Assembly (NCBI GenBank): GCA_964635975.1
Contig: CAZWPO010000004.1
Coordinates: 1 to 64,000, forward strand
DNA: 64,000 nucleotides
From: UBA5314 sp964635975
GTDB taxonomy: Bacteria > Bacillota > Syntrophomonadia > Syntrophomonadales > Syntrophomonadaceae
Reading direction: 5' to 3'
A program made the position numbers and the translations under genes. Under the pieces are notes generated by a model, which searched no databases, was not told the origin of the DNA, and saw only the letters and a program-made list of their open reading frames with translations. Shown here one piece after another: positions 41,786 to 50,600 of the stretch; position 1 is the first letter of the stretch; every line of letters begins with the position of its first letter.

Positions 41786-42667
41786 TCAAATGTTTTTTTT
41801 CGACTGGTCAACCTGGTACTTCTTGCCCTCGAACATGCCAGGCAGGAGACTGGGAGCCAGGCTGCGGTCCGGCTCCCAGAAGCTGCTTCCGGTCTCCGGG
41901 GCGACATAATTATGTCCCGGTAGTGTCTGAGTGACGATTTCGCTCTCACTAAACTCTTCAGCCATGCTGCCCAGGTAATATAAGTCCCTGATCCCTATAT
42001 TAGTGGATACATTTTTCCTAAACTCCAACATCAAGCGGGGAATGTGAAACAGGTTTTCCCTGCGCATCAGCTGTTTGCTTATAGCCGCCAGAAGCCTCTG
42101 CTGTCGTTGAGTTCGGCCGATGTCCATATCCGGATTGCTGCGAAAACGCGCATAGGTGAGGGCTTCCCTTCCTGAAAGCCGCTGGTATCCTTTCTCCAGA
42201 TATACCCCCGTAGCCGGGCTGTGCAGGCGTATATCCACCTCCAGATACACGCCGCCCATAGCGTCTATAATCGCTTCAAAACCTTTAAAATTTACGGCCA
42301 CATAATGATGGAGCTCGGCATTCAACAGCCTGCCCACCTCACGGCAAAGGCCTGGCGGGCCTTCATATTGATTCACCATATTTATTTTTCGGTTGGCCCC
42401 CTTATAGACAACCCGAGTATCCCTGGGAATAGAGACCAGAGCCGTTTTTTTCAGCGCTCTGTTTATACTGACCAGGATTATGGAATCGCTTCGGGCCTGG
42501 ATCTCTCCAGGGCGGGCGTCAATCCCAACCAGCAAAATGTTCGCTTCTCTGCCGCTTTCCAGCCGAGTCTGCAGTGGCTCGGGAATATACTGGTCCAGAC
42601 CGGCACTTATTAGGGTCAAGCTGACAATCAAAACCAGGATCAATCGAGGTTCTTTCAGAATTCTCAT
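41786..42667 (-). CDS. LytR-CpsA-Psr (LCP) family cell-wall glycopolymer ligase
   Basis: A 293-residue protein with an N-terminal membrane anchor (about 9-25) and an extracytoplasmic LCP domain: ILLVGIDARPGEIQARSDSIILVSINRALKKTALVSIPRDTRV, then INMVNQYEGPPGL and the arginine-rich LTYARFRSNPDMDIGRTQRQQRLL block. LCP enzymes transfer undecaprenyl-linked glycopolymers to peptidoglycan; conserved arginines bind the pyrophosphate lipid. ATG 42667 is preferred, seven bases after GGAG, over an in-frame TTG at 42679. The 42668-42834 gap upstream holds its promoter. Glycosyltransferase genes at 48-51 kb and the WsfD-like gene at 57 kb could provide substrate. Confidence 0.9.
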   Translation of the reverse strand: MRILKEPRLILVLIVSLTLISAGLDQYIPEPLQTRLESGREANILLVGIDARPGEIQARSDSIILVSINRALKKTALVSIPRDTRVVYKGANRKINMVNQYEGPPGLCREVGRLLNAELHHYVAVNFKGFEAIIDAMGGVYLEVDIRLHSPATGVYLEKGYQRLSGREALTYARFRSNPDMDIGRTQRQQRLLAAISKQLMRRENLFHIPRLMLEFRKNVSTNIGIRDLYYLGSMAEEFSESEIVTQTLPGHNYVAPETGSSFWEPDRSLAPSLLPGMFEGKKYQVDQSKKNI

Positions 42668-42834
42668 AATCTGCTCCAACCATATTTATAGTTAAACGAC
42701 TATGCTTTTACTACAGACCTCAGAACCTCTAGAAGTAATAAGCATCCTCGAATTACCGACGGATGCTTATTAATCGTGACATTTAAATGTAGTTGCTGTT
42801 TTACGCTAACAGAAGAACGCTTCTCTCTCCTTGG

Positions 42835-43833
42835 CTATTCCACCAGCGCGCAGGCTAGATGAGCATGTTCCTGGGCGTGATAGCCGCCTGGATCCACTCG
42901 AAAATAGCGTTCTTCAATGTCTGAAGGGCTTAAATTCTCCAGGAGACGCAGCCCTGCGGCGGCAAGATCTTTTGAAAGGGTCACAGGATTAAATCCGGAT
43001 TTCATTTTCTCACCCCCATTATGCGACCATAACAGCCACTGTCCACGGGGAGTTGCTTTTACCGGATCATATATATCAGTATTCAGATAGTCAAAAATGA
43101 TAGCACTGCCTTTTGGTGCGATGGCTGCTACTCTGCGGAGGGTGTCAAGTACAGTCTCGCGGGGCAGGTAATAAGTGACACCCAGCCAGTTAAAGAAGCT
43201 CAAGGCTTGAGGGTCATATGATGAACTATTTAGCTCTTCATCAATTCTCTGGAGCGTGAAATCAACAGGAATAAAATGCAACTGTCCAGGAATCTCCCAG
43301 CCCAATTCACTGATGCGTTGACGCTTAAAAGCCTGGGTAGCTGGATAGTCCAGCTCAAACACCTGGAGCTTCTCCATCAGTTCCGGACGACGGAAGGCAA
43401 AGGTATCCATCCCTGCTCCCAGGATTACATACTGCTTAACTCCTCTATTGATAGCCTCCGTAAGACTATCTTCGGTGTATCGGGCCCTACTGAAAGCCAG
43501 TGCAGGAGCTCCAAGAGCATGCATATACCAATCGACCGCCGATGCGGGGCTTGATATCAGGTGCGCATCTCTGGGGGCAATCGCCTCTATAGTACGTTTA
43601 ACATGCCGGGGAAGAAAAAGCTTTATGATGGTGGGAACGGCCTTGTGGGAGCCTAGATAATGTAGCACCTTAATAGATCTATATATTGCCTTGCTATAAG
43701 ATGTGCGTTGCTCTTCGGTAAGCAAGTAGTCAGCCAGAAAGTCATCGAATATCTTTACGTCATCATGCATCGCATGATAGGCTCGACACCAAGCAATTAT
43801 GGATGCGGAAAAACTAGCTTTATTCTTTTTCAT
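42835..43833 (-). CDS. Class I SAM-dependent methyltransferase (LCMT/PPM-like family)
   Basis: A 332-residue methyltransferase of the leucine-carboxyl-methyltransferase-like family. The SAM motif is VILGAGMDTFAFRRPELMEKLQVFELDYPATQAFKRQRI, then FINVDFTLQ-like FIPVDFTLQRIDEEL and LSFFNWLGVTYYLPRETVLDTLRRVA. Relatives act on carboxyl or hydroxyl groups of natural products; the substrate here is unknown. ATG 43833 follows GAGGAGGGTGAAG and overlaps the end of the SDR gene by 14 bases, indicating translational coupling. It is the last gene of the five-gene operon beginning with the TetR-zinc fusion at 47185. Confidence 0.87.
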   Translation of the reverse strand: MKKNKASFSASIIAWCRAYHAMHDDVKIFDDFLADYLLTEEQRTSYSKAIYRSIKVLHYLGSHKAVPTIIKLFLPRHVKRTIEAIAPRDAHLISSPASAVDWYMHALGAPALAFSRARYTEDSLTEAINRGVKQYVILGAGMDTFAFRRPELMEKLQVFELDYPATQAFKRQRISELGWEIPGQLHFIPVDFTLQRIDEELNSSSYDPQALSFFNWLGVTYYLPRETVLDTLRRVAAIAPKGSAIIFDYLNTDIYDPVKATPRGQWLLWSHNGGEKMKSGFNPVTLSKDLAAAGLRLLENLSPSDIEERYFRVDPGGYHAQEHAHLACALVE

Positions 43834-44890
43834 CTTCACCCTCCTCACTTGGCTGTTTTTTTAGTTGCAAAAACTCATCAGTTGGCATGACTGTTATGTT
43901 GTCTTTGGAATACATTGCTAGTATTTCATGGCTGGACTTTTTGGTCATAGTCGTAGTGGCATCCGGTATTATAGTAACATCGCAGCCCCGGTTATCCACC
44001 TCCGCTTGGTTTAATTTATATGAAGTTCCTGTAAAAGGATTGTCAGGGTTTTTCTCTGCCAGAATATCTTCCAGGCGCTGCTGAATAGCTTGACAGGTAA
44101 TCAGGTCTTCTGATAATGAAGGGCTGAATATATAGAATTTTTGATTATCAATTCCTTTGAATATAACATCCGCCACGGCTTCGGGCTCCGGCCCATTTTG
44201 TACATATTGATTGAAAAACCCCAGGACTGCTTCTTCATACGGGTTTGCCAACTGCTGATCGCAGGAATTCTGCAGCCTGGCTGGCCGCTTTTTCTCCGCC
44301 TCCATTATGCTGGTTTTAATAAACGCAGGAGACACTACCGACACCTTAATCTTTGACCCGCTAATAGATAGCTCATGATACAAAGACTCTGATAATGAAA
44401 CCACAGCATGTTTGGTCATGCGATAAATGCTTGAACCCGGGCTGGATAAAAATCCGGCGTGTCCTGAGATATTAATGACATGACCGTCTTTGCCGCTTTC
44501 CAGCATTCTGGGGACAAATGCCCGTATACCATGGATTACCCCCCACAGGTTAACCCCAATGATCCATTCCCAGTCTTTCAGGGTTGCATCGAGAGTTGAA
44601 GATTTGCCCAGTACGCCAGCATTATTGAATAAAAAATAGGCTTCACCAAAATGTTTATAAACATGATGAGCAAACCTCTCCATATCATCCACTTCAGCAA
44701 CATTGGCGGCCAGAGCCATAACTTCTGAGCCCTTCTCTCGAAGTTCATCGGCAACATTCTTAAGCATTGACTCTTGAATATCAGCTAAGGCCAGCTTCAT
44801 TCCCCGGGCGGCACAAGCAACAGCAATCCCCCGACCAAGACCACTGGCTGCACCTGTAATAACAGCTACTTTTCCTTTGTAATCAATCAT
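43820..44890 (-). CDS. Short-chain dehydrogenase/reductase
   Basis: A 356-residue SDR: cofactor motif VAVITGAASGLGRGIAVA (TGxxxGxG), acidic LALADIQES indicating NAD preference, NNAGVLG, catalytic INISGHAGFLSSPGSSIYRMTKHAVV (Ser...Tyr-x-x-x-Lys). An unusual C-terminal extension of about 90 residues (from about 265) ends in a charged tail (KKQPSEEGEDEKE). The substrate is unknown, though this extended form resembles SDRs acting on lipids or acyl-chain ketones. It is fourth in the operon, followed by the methyltransferase with overlap. The start is ATG at 44890. Confidence 0.87.
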   Translation of the reverse strand: MIDYKGKVAVITGAASGLGRGIAVACAARGMKLALADIQESMLKNVADELREKGSEVMALAANVAEVDDMERFAHHVYKHFGEAYFLFNNAGVLGKSSTLDATLKDWEWIIGVNLWGVIHGIRAFVPRMLESGKDGHVINISGHAGFLSSPGSSIYRMTKHAVVSLSESLYHELSISGSKIKVSVVSPAFIKTSIMEAEKKRPARLQNSCDQQLANPYEEAVLGFFNQYVQNGPEPEAVADVIFKGIDNQKFYIFSPSLSEDLITCQAIQQRLEDILAEKNPDNPFTGTSYKLNQAEVDNRGCDVTIIPDATTTMTKKSSHEILAMYSKDNITVMPTDEFLQLKKQPSEEGEDEKE

Positions 44891-44965
44891 TTGTTACCCT
44901 TCCCTCAAAGAACACCAAGGTGTATCTTCAGAAATTCCAAAATCTTCTCAATAATATGGATTATC

Positions 44966-45175
44966 CTAAATACCCCTGTAACGAAGGACTTTATCCCATA
45001 CATCAATCAATTCCGGAGAAAGTCCGGTAATCTTTTGACATTCCTCCTGCACCATCTTGCCGCACTCGTCGCAGACATGGTGCTTTCCCCGCTTGTACTT
45101 TATATCCTTGTAGCGGAAATCAGAGTAGGGTATGGCAAACAGCTTCTTGCATATCAAACAATGGGTAGTGTACAT
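44966..45175 (-). CDS. Small zinc-finger-like protein (YlaI/DUF2197-like), paralogue of the TetR C-terminus
   Basis: A 69-residue protein with C-x-x-C (HCLICKKLF) and H-H-x-C-x-x-C (KHHVCDECGKMVQEEC) metal-binding pairs, ending in GLSPELIDVWDKVLRYRG. It is about 75% identical by eye to the C-terminal 80 residues of the TetR regulator at 46274-47185. It resembles YlaI-type small zinc proteins of Firmicutes. ATG 45175 follows AGAGGTGG. It sits between the C45 acyltransferase and the SDR in the same operon, with a 37-base gap upstream. Possible roles are competitor or partner of the fused regulator domain. Its function is unknown. Confidence 0.75.
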   Translation of the reverse strand: MYTTHCLICKKLFAIPYSDFRYKDIKYKRGKHHVCDECGKMVQEECQKITGLSPELIDVWDKVLRYRGI

Positions 45176-45212
45176 ATTTTCCACCTCTTAGACATACCGG
45201 AGTTGTCGCTGC

Positions 45213-46268
45213 CTAAAACGAATACCTTTCATACTGGTACTCACAGGGATTCCCGGCCGCAATATATATCGCCCCTTCCTCGGGAACCATGATGAATGAA
45301 GCGTGCGTCACCGATGGCATTGTGCTTGATGTATCGTGACGGCAGATTGATTTGGGGTGGTGCTCATGATCGCTTAGAATTTCCATCGCTATTTCAGGAC
45401 TTAAACGGCCATAATGCTGGTGGGCCAGTTTCGTGATCGATTCCAGGCGATGATAGCTATCAGGCTGAATAAAAGACGCGGTGTCGTCTTTTTTAAAACG
45501 CTCGGTTATATAGTGATTGGAATGTAATAATAGATCTTTTTCAGGAGAGATGACTTCAAAATCATTGTGAATACTTTCAATACCGAGCATCTGACCTTGG
45601 GCATCGGCCAGGTGGTAATACCCCAGCCCTCGGGCTACTTGCTTGAGGAGGCTCATCGCATCATGGATATTTTTTTGACGCATAATCCTGGGAAGATAAC
45701 AGGCAACTGGCAGGTTAAAGGAATAGCTCCGCCCGATAGTAGCATTGGCGCACAGACCGAACCCGGACGAAGATAAGGTGTATTCACTAGAATCCGAAAA
45801 ACTCAAAACATATTGTACAGGACCGCCTGTATGATGAATTTTTAACAAGTCTATCGTTGCCTCCGGCGACCAGTCAATGTTCTGCCCCAGGAGTGTCTTC
45901 CCGTCCTGCGTTGCCTTTCCGGTCGCTGCGAAAGAGGTGCATAATCCGGGAATTGTACCGGTGTAGTAAAACATTAATTCGAAAACGCACTTCTGGGTAA
46001 AAATTTGCTCCAAGCTGACCCCGGTAGCATCGGCCTGACCGCGCATAATATCTATCAGGTAAGGATCAAAGTCCTGCACCATGGGGTAAAACTGCATCGC
46101 TTTAGCTATTACATCTTCTCTGGCTGATTGATAAACAAACGCCATGATATTGAAAGTGTTCTCTATAGATTGCAAAATGTTTTCCCGGCATCCTTCTCCC
46201 CATTGCTGGCCTATCTCATAAGCTGTGCCCTGGCATTTTACCAGGTTAAACTGCTTGACTGTTTTCAC
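45213..46268 (-). CDS. C45-family autoproteolytic acyltransferase/hydrolase
   Basis: A 351-residue Ntn-hydrolase of the peptidase C45 (acyl-CoA:6-aminopenicillanate acyltransferase-like) family. The conserved motif GLCTSFAATGKATQDGKTLLGQNIDWSP contains the predicted nucleophile Cys at the self-cleavage site. AYEIGQQWGEGCRENI lies in the N-terminal beta subunit and GLCANATIGRS further on. The group covers acyl transfer and amide hydrolysis (for example N-acyl amino acids). The GTG start at 46268 is chosen with GGAAAGGATT upstream; it starts five bases after the TetR-zinc gene stop. A longer in-frame reading into that gene is unlikely. It is second in the operon. With the SDR and methyltransferase, it hints at processing of an acylated small molecule. 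Confidence 0.82.
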   Translation of the reverse strand: MKTVKQFNLVKCQGTAYEIGQQWGEGCRENILQSIENTFNIMAFVYQSAREDVIAKAMQFYPMVQDFDPYLIDIMRGQADATGVSLEQIFTQKCVFELMFYYTGTIPGLCTSFAATGKATQDGKTLLGQNIDWSPEATIDLLKIHHTGGPVQYVLSFSDSSEYTLSSSGFGLCANATIGRSYSFNLPVACYLPRIMRQKNIHDAMSLLKQVARGLGYYHLADAQGQMLGIESIHNDFEVISPEKDLLLHSNHYITERFKKDDTASFIQPDSYHRLESITKLAHQHYGRLSPEIAMEILSDHEHHPKSICRHDTSSTMPSVTHASFIMVPEEGAIYIAAGNPCEYQYERYSF

Positions 46269-46273
46269 TAAAA

Positions 46274-47185
46274 TCAATCCTTTCCTTTTCCTGGTTTGGG
46301 GTTGACTTTGAATTGTTTGTTTCCTTTGTAACCCAGCAGTTTTTCCCAAATGTCTATCAATTCCGGGGAAAGACCGGTCATTTTCTGGCATTCCTCCTGC
46401 ACCTTTTTGCCGCAATCATCGCAGATGTGATGTTCACAACGGTTGTATTTAATGTCTTTATAGCGGAAATCGTTAAACGGCACCCCGAACTCCTTATTGC
46501 ACATGAAGCATATAGCCGTATACAATTCTTCGCTTTTCTGCGCCGGGATCGGTTCGACGTTGGCTTGGGGATCCTGGATACTTCGGTGCTCATCATAGCT
46601 CCTCTCCTGTAAGCCGAGCCAGAAATCCTTCCAAAATACTTCAATCCATTCGCCCGACAGTTCGGGCACTATCCGCATCCAGAGCAGCAGGCCATCTCGC
46701 ATAGCTCGATACGACACCAGCATCTTCGAGGGAATGTCGCGGCGGATTATGCCTTTCTGCATCCCTTCCACGAGGATTTCCAGCATTTTTTTCTCAAAAG
46801 GCTCTTCCCGCTTCAGAATGTCCGCATATAATTTGTTGCGGATCTCCGGCGGAGTGAGCAGCAGCGTCTGGGTCCAAAACAAAGATATGTGCAGGTCTTT
46901 ATAGTAAAAGAGAATGTATTCTTTGAACATATACAGCAGCCTATCGTGTATTCCCATCGCCTCTGAATCTTTGATCATGCGCTTGAGCAGTTTTTCATAT
47001 CTCTGGGCCACATCCTGATATACGGCTAAGAACAGATCCTCCTTCCCCTTGTAGTGGTTGTAGATAGATGCTTTATTGATCCCTACAGCTTCGGCTATCT
47101 CCTGCATGGTCGCCCCTTCATACCCCTTCTTGGCAAAGGAAGAAAGCGCTGCTTTCTTGATCTTTTCTTTAGTGCTCAGGATCAT
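46274..47185 (-). CDS. TetR regulator fused to a C-terminal zinc-finger-like domain
   Basis: A 303-residue protein. Residues 1-200 are a TetR regulator: IKKAALSSFAKKGYEGATMQEIAEAVGINKASIYNHYKGKEDLFLAVYQDV (HTH) and a typical all-helical ligand domain. After a linker (about 205-222) comes an 80-residue module with CFMCNKEF and HHICDDCGKKVQEEC, followed by GLSPELIDIWEKLLGYKG. This is nearly the same as the stand-alone protein at 44966-45175. The fusion suggests that metal or thiol state, or a partner, modulates DNA binding. It heads the five-gene operon. A palindrome, AACTAAC-N8-GTTAGTT, lies 28 bases upstream of its ATG, probably its own operator. Confidence 0.85.
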   Translation of the reverse strand: MILSTKEKIKKAALSSFAKKGYEGATMQEIAEAVGINKASIYNHYKGKEDLFLAVYQDVAQRYEKLLKRMIKDSEAMGIHDRLLYMFKEYILFYYKDLHISLFWTQTLLLTPPEIRNKLYADILKREEPFEKKMLEILVEGMQKGIIRRDIPSKMLVSYRAMRDGLLLWMRIVPELSGEWIEVFWKDFWLGLQERSYDEHRSIQDPQANVEPIPAQKSEELYTAICFMCNKEFGVPFNDFRYKDIKYNRCEHHICDDCGKKVQEECQKMTGLSPELIDIWEKLLGYKGNKQFKVNPKPGKGKD

Positions 47186-47212
47186 TTAAGCTAAGACTCC
47201 CCTCTCCAGCTA

Positions 47213-47234
47213 AACTAACTACCGTTTGTTAGTT
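47213..47234 (-). promoter_or_regulatory. Palindromic operator upstream of the TetR-zinc operon
   Basis: AACTAAC (47213-47219), an 8-base centre, then GTTAGTT (47228-47234). Spacing and location fit a TetR autoregulatory site. The rest of 47186-47378 shows only AT-rich promoter-like sequence for the divergent genes. Confidence 0.6.
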
Positions 47235-47378
47235 AATTGTAACATGCTTACATTTATGGTTCAATCATAATTGTTACATGCCAACGATTATTAACCAAAC
47301 ACGGCTCGTTCTGCCTATGTTGTTTATTCTGGTTGTTTTTTCATGGTAGTACCATTACAATTTTATTGAGGTGATAAA

Positions 47379-48134
47379 ATGGCTGGCAATAAAGAAATAA
47401 TAACCGCCCAGGAAATGGCTGAGGCCCTGGGGCTCTCCGTCGATACCATCTGGAGATATACCAGGGAAAACAGAATACCCTGTATAGAACTGGGTAGCAG
47501 GCAGTATCGCTACAAGCTGGATGATGTAATAAACGCTTTGAGTGGTGCCGAAATCCAGGAAAACTCCGCCCTATACGATACCCGGGATTCAAAAAAGCTG
47601 ACTTATGATGACTACTTGCTGCTTGAGGATGAGCCTGGTTATCGATTTGAAATTATCGATGGCATGTTGATAAAGGAGCCGTCTCCCAATGTTATTCATC
47701 AGCGTGTTTCCCTCAAGCTTATCCGAATCCTGCAGGATTATTTCTGGCAGACTGATCCGGACGGCGAAGTCTTCATCTCCCCCCTGGATGTTACATTGAC
47801 CAATACCAATGTAGTTCAACCAGACTTATTTTACATTTCCAGCGATCAAGAAAGCATTATTAAAGACACGCGAGTTGACGGGCCGCCCACATTAGCAGTT
47901 GAAGTTCTTTCTCCATCCACCAGCCGCAAGGACCGGTTCCAGAAAATGCGGATCTACCAAAAGACTCAGGTTCAGCACTACTGGCTGGTGAATCCTATGG
48001 AGAAAACCCTGGAATGCTTTGTTTTACGTGATGGTATATATGCCCTGATTGCCTCGGGAATGGATGAAGACCTTGTTGAACATCCAGACTTTACTGGACT
48101 AAAAATTGAGTTGGGAAACTTGTGGCATAAGTAA
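47379..48134 (+). CDS. Excisionase-type HTH domain fused to a Uma2 (DUF820) nuclease-fold domain
   Basis: A 251-residue fusion. Residues 5-57 form a MerR/excisionase-type helix-turn-helix: IITAQEMAEALGLSVDTIWRYTRENRIPCIELGSRQYRYKLDDV. Residues 72-250 are a Uma2/DUF820 domain with the PD-(D/E)xK-like core VVQPDLFYISS and PPTLAVEVLSPSTSRKDRFQKMRIYQKTQVQHYWLVNP. Uma2 domains are abundant in cyanobacteria and some Firmicutes, frequently in mobile or multi-copy families, and are presumed nucleases of unknown target. The HTH may guide it to DNA. ATG 47379 follows TTGAGGTGAT. It is divergent from the TetR-zinc operon. The 48135-48317 gap beyond it is without a gene. Confidence 0.85.
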   Translation: MAGNKEIITAQEMAEALGLSVDTIWRYTRENRIPCIELGSRQYRYKLDDVINALSGAEIQENSALYDTRDSKKLTYDDYLLLEDEPGYRFEIIDGMLIKEPSPNVIHQRVSLKLIRILQDYFWQTDPDGEVFISPLDVTLTNTNVVQPDLFYISSDQESIIKDTRVDGPPTLAVEVLSPSTSRKDRFQKMRIYQKTQVQHYWLVNPMEKTLECFVLRDGIYALIASGMDEDLVEHPDFTGLKIELGNLWHK

Positions 48135-48317
48135 TAGGGATTCTCTGTCCCTTACCGCAGAATTTCTCCATAATATTGGCTCTCCTATCATTATGAAGAT
48201 CTATACCTCCTGTTGGATATTACACCATTCCCTATCTCTATTCGTTGATTGGTACTCGAACGGATTTATTGGGTAATTTGAAGTCCGCTTAATAAGTATG
48301 GGCTATCTCAACAACCA

Positions 48318-49046
48318 TCAAATCTCCACAGGTATATACTCTTCAAGATGAGATGGAATTTGGTTCAACATTCGACAGTAGCTAAGATATTCCCAGTCGT
48401 TGATGGGATAAGTATGATTCTGTTTGGATGGCTGCCTCACTGTCATATAGTGATATCGATCACCTGAAAAGATATTAAAACCCGCTTCTAAACACTCCTT
48501 CTGAAATTCACTGTCTTCCATAAAGGTAATATCCTGAAATCCCATTTTTCTAAAAACGCTTTTCCTGACGATCATAGTTGCTCCGGCCACATAAGAAACA
48601 AATTCATTCTCCGGGTTGGGGCAGCATAGGGCCAGGGTAGATAAATCCGCAAAATATATATAGCGGCAGGATTTACCGACAATATCGGCATTGGTATTGA
48701 TAATATGTCTAGTGGATTCGGTTAGATAAGCTGGCAAATAAATATCGTCGTCATCGAATTTGGCAATCAGATCATAGCCTGCGCTCTCGATAGCAAAGTT
48801 GTAGCAATATCCCAATGATATTTTCCCGCTTAGATAAATTAGGCGAATATCGTTATGCGGCCGAACCCTGTTCTGTAAATGCTCAATGTCGAAGTAGTTA
48901 TTATTTAAAACGATGATCAATTCTTTATGGAGGTAATCCTGTCGTTGATAATTTAACAGCAACCGTTCCATGTATTCCGGGCGGTTAGTAGCTGTGATCA
49001 CCGTAACCCCCGGGGCCAAGCCCTTATCATCATATACCAGATCCAT
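48318..49046 (-). CDS. Family 2 glycosyltransferase
   Basis: A 242-residue GT2 (GT-A fold) enzyme. The N-terminus VTVITATNRPEYMERLLLNYQRQDY is the nucleotide-sugar entry. The metal-binding AKFDDDDIYLP gives the DxD motif at about residue 97. SYVAGATMIVRKSVFRKMGFQDITFMEDSEFQKECLEAGF is the acceptor-side block with a conserved ED. It transfers a sugar to an unknown acceptor, probably a surface glycan or glycoprotein. It is divergent from the second glycosyltransferase at 49228. The start is ATG at 49046. Confidence 0.82.
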   Translation of the reverse strand: MDLVYDDKGLAPGVTVITATNRPEYMERLLLNYQRQDYLHKELIIVLNNNYFDIEHLQNRVRPHNDIRLIYLSGKISLGYCYNFAIESAGYDLIAKFDDDDIYLPAYLTESTRHIINTNADIVGKSCRYIYFADLSTLALCCPNPENEFVSYVAGATMIVRKSVFRKMGFQDITFMEDSEFQKECLEAGFNIFSGDRYHYMTVRQPSKQNHTYPINDWEYLSYCRMLNQIPSHLEEYIPVEI

Positions 49047-49227
49047 TGAACAGGCCTCGCCTTCATCAGAAGTTTTCTTAATCCAATATATTGCTCAGTT
49101 TCAGCGGTGGATACTTTATGCTAAACGATTAGAGAAAATTATTATCTTTTCAGCACCTAAGCCCTGCTCGAAGAATATTTGTAAGAATAGAAAGAAACGA
49201 TTCTTACCCGGGAAAGGAGTCGAATCC

Positions 49228-49995
49228 TTGTACACAGCCTCGATACTAATCACTTCATTTCTGAGGCCGGAACTGCTCAAATGGAACCTGGAATCCTTGA
49301 GCCACCAAGCACCTCCTTTTAAATTTGAGGCAATTGTGCTCAATGACGGGCTACCCGATGAGACCGAGCATCTTTGCGAGCTATATCGAGACCGTTTGAA
49401 TCTTAAATACATTTTCACCGGACAGCGCAACAGGCCTGAATCAATGATATATCGGGTGCCTGGTTTTGCACTAAATATCGGTATTCGCCAGGCCCAGGGC
49501 CAGCTACTGATCATATCGGTCGCTGAAATGTTCCATCTGAATAATACTATCGAGCAGTTGGCACTTCCAGTGCTTGGCGACAAAAAGATACTGGCCACTA
49601 GCATAGGCATGGACGACGACGGCTCTTTCCTCGAGGGTCTGAAAAACAGCGGGAATTTTTCATGGAATGGCTACATCAGCAGATACCGTAGACTCAATAC
49701 CAGACTTCCCTTTCTTATGGCCCTGAGCCGGCAAGAAATCGTAGAAATCGGGGCTTATGACGAAGATTTTACGGGTTTTGCTTTCGATGATAATGATTTA
49801 GTCGATCGTTTGATTGATAACGGCTGTTATATGTGCCTTACCCAGGCGCAAGCTATACACCTCTATCATTTGCGCCATGATGATAGCCATGTAGATACTC
49901 CAGAGTACAAGCATAATGAACGTCTTTACCACGAGCGCAAAAACATAATCGTTCGCAACCATATACACGGTTGGGGGCAAATTGACGGAGAATAA
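49228..49995 (+). CDS. Family 2 glycosyltransferase
   Basis: A 255-residue GT2-like enzyme. It has YTASILITSFLRPELLKWNLESLSHQ at the start, FEAIVLNDGLPDETEHL, ALNIGIRQAQGQLLIISVAEMFHL (a GxxxA-type core, with the DxD-like region degenerate) and GFAFDDNDLVDRLIDNG near 188-204. The start TTG 49228 with AAAGGAG upstream is preferred; an open in-frame extension to 48970 runs antisense through the other glycosyltransferase and looks non-coding. The DNRLRE protein follows 11 bases downstream, then an epimerase, so this is a small surface-glycan operon. Confidence 0.78.
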   Translation: MYTASILITSFLRPELLKWNLESLSHQAPPFKFEAIVLNDGLPDETEHLCELYRDRLNLKYIFTGQRNRPESMIYRVPGFALNIGIRQAQGQLLIISVAEMFHLNNTIEQLALPVLGDKKILATSIGMDDDGSFLEGLKNSGNFSWNGYISRYRRLNTRLPFLMALSRQEIVEIGAYDEDFTGFAFDDNDLVDRLIDNGCYMCLTQAQAIHLYHLRHDDSHVDTPEYKHNERLYHERKNIIVRNHIHGWGQIDGE

Positions 49996-50006
49996 CTGAG
50001 GAAGAT

Positions 50007-50552
50007 ATGCGTATGTTTCTAAAGATCATTAAAGCTGGGCAGATCGCTTATATATCAGAATACTACAGTCGCCAGAATTTCCTGGGGAATGCAAAGCAAG
50101 CGGCTTTTGTAGGCCGGTTCCAGGATGGCGGGGATTCGTATCGCAGTCTGCTTTTTTTTAATCTTCATGTTTTTAGAAAAAGCCAGGACTTAATAAACAG
50201 AGGACACCCGGTTTATCTGCGGCTAAATATCAATCGAAATGAGGTGCCATTTGGAGCAGTTCAGGCGGGCATTCACCGCATCTCTTCAGCCTGGGACCCC
50301 CATACTGTTACCTGGGATAGTCAACCCGGGCATGCACGCTACCCCGATGTCAGTTTTATCATCCCTGCAAAATGGGAAGGGCTCTTCCTACTGAACATCA
50401 ATGTACTGGTCAACGGCTGGCTCAATGGTTTTTTCCCCAACCTCGGGCTCATGATAAAGGGATGTGAATTTAAGAACAGCCTGGTTTCTTTCAGGGGCGA
50501 CGTATACCCGGGGGCTCGCTCCGCTCCCGTCCTAATGATGTATGGTAATTGA
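50007..50552 (+). CDS. DNRLRE-domain-like surface protein
   Basis: A 181-residue protein with no cleavable signal peptide. The pattern AFVGRFQDGGDSYRSLLFFNLHVF, then AGIHRISSAWDPHTVTWDSQPG and PAKWEGLFLLNINVLVNGWLNG, fits the DNRLRE (CBM96-like) beta-sandwich found in extracellular carbohydrate-associated proteins and in spore or surface proteins of Clostridia. The role could be structural or carbohydrate binding. It lies 11 bases after a glycosyltransferase gene and 48 bases before an epimerase gene. Export without a signal peptide would suggest spore-coat or phage-tail-like assembly, which is inference. The start is ATG at 50007; M3 is an alternative. Confidence 0.65.
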   Translation: MRMFLKIIKAGQIAYISEYYSRQNFLGNAKQAAFVGRFQDGGDSYRSLLFFNLHVFRKSQDLINRGHPVYLRLNINRNEVPFGAVQAGIHRISSAWDPHTVTWDSQPGHARYPDVSFIIPAKWEGLFLLNINVLVNGWLNGFFPNLGLMIKGCEFKNSLVSFRGDVYPGARSAPVLMMYGN

Positions 50553-50600
50553 GCCGCTCTGTAAGCATTGGACCTGGTTAAAATATTGAGGAGGTTTTCG

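Noticed and set aside
48970..49227. N-terminal extension of the plus-strand glycosyltransferase
   Set aside because: It runs antisense through the other glycosyltransferase and its sequence does not resemble a GT2 N-terminus; TTG 49228 with AAAGGAG is a better start.
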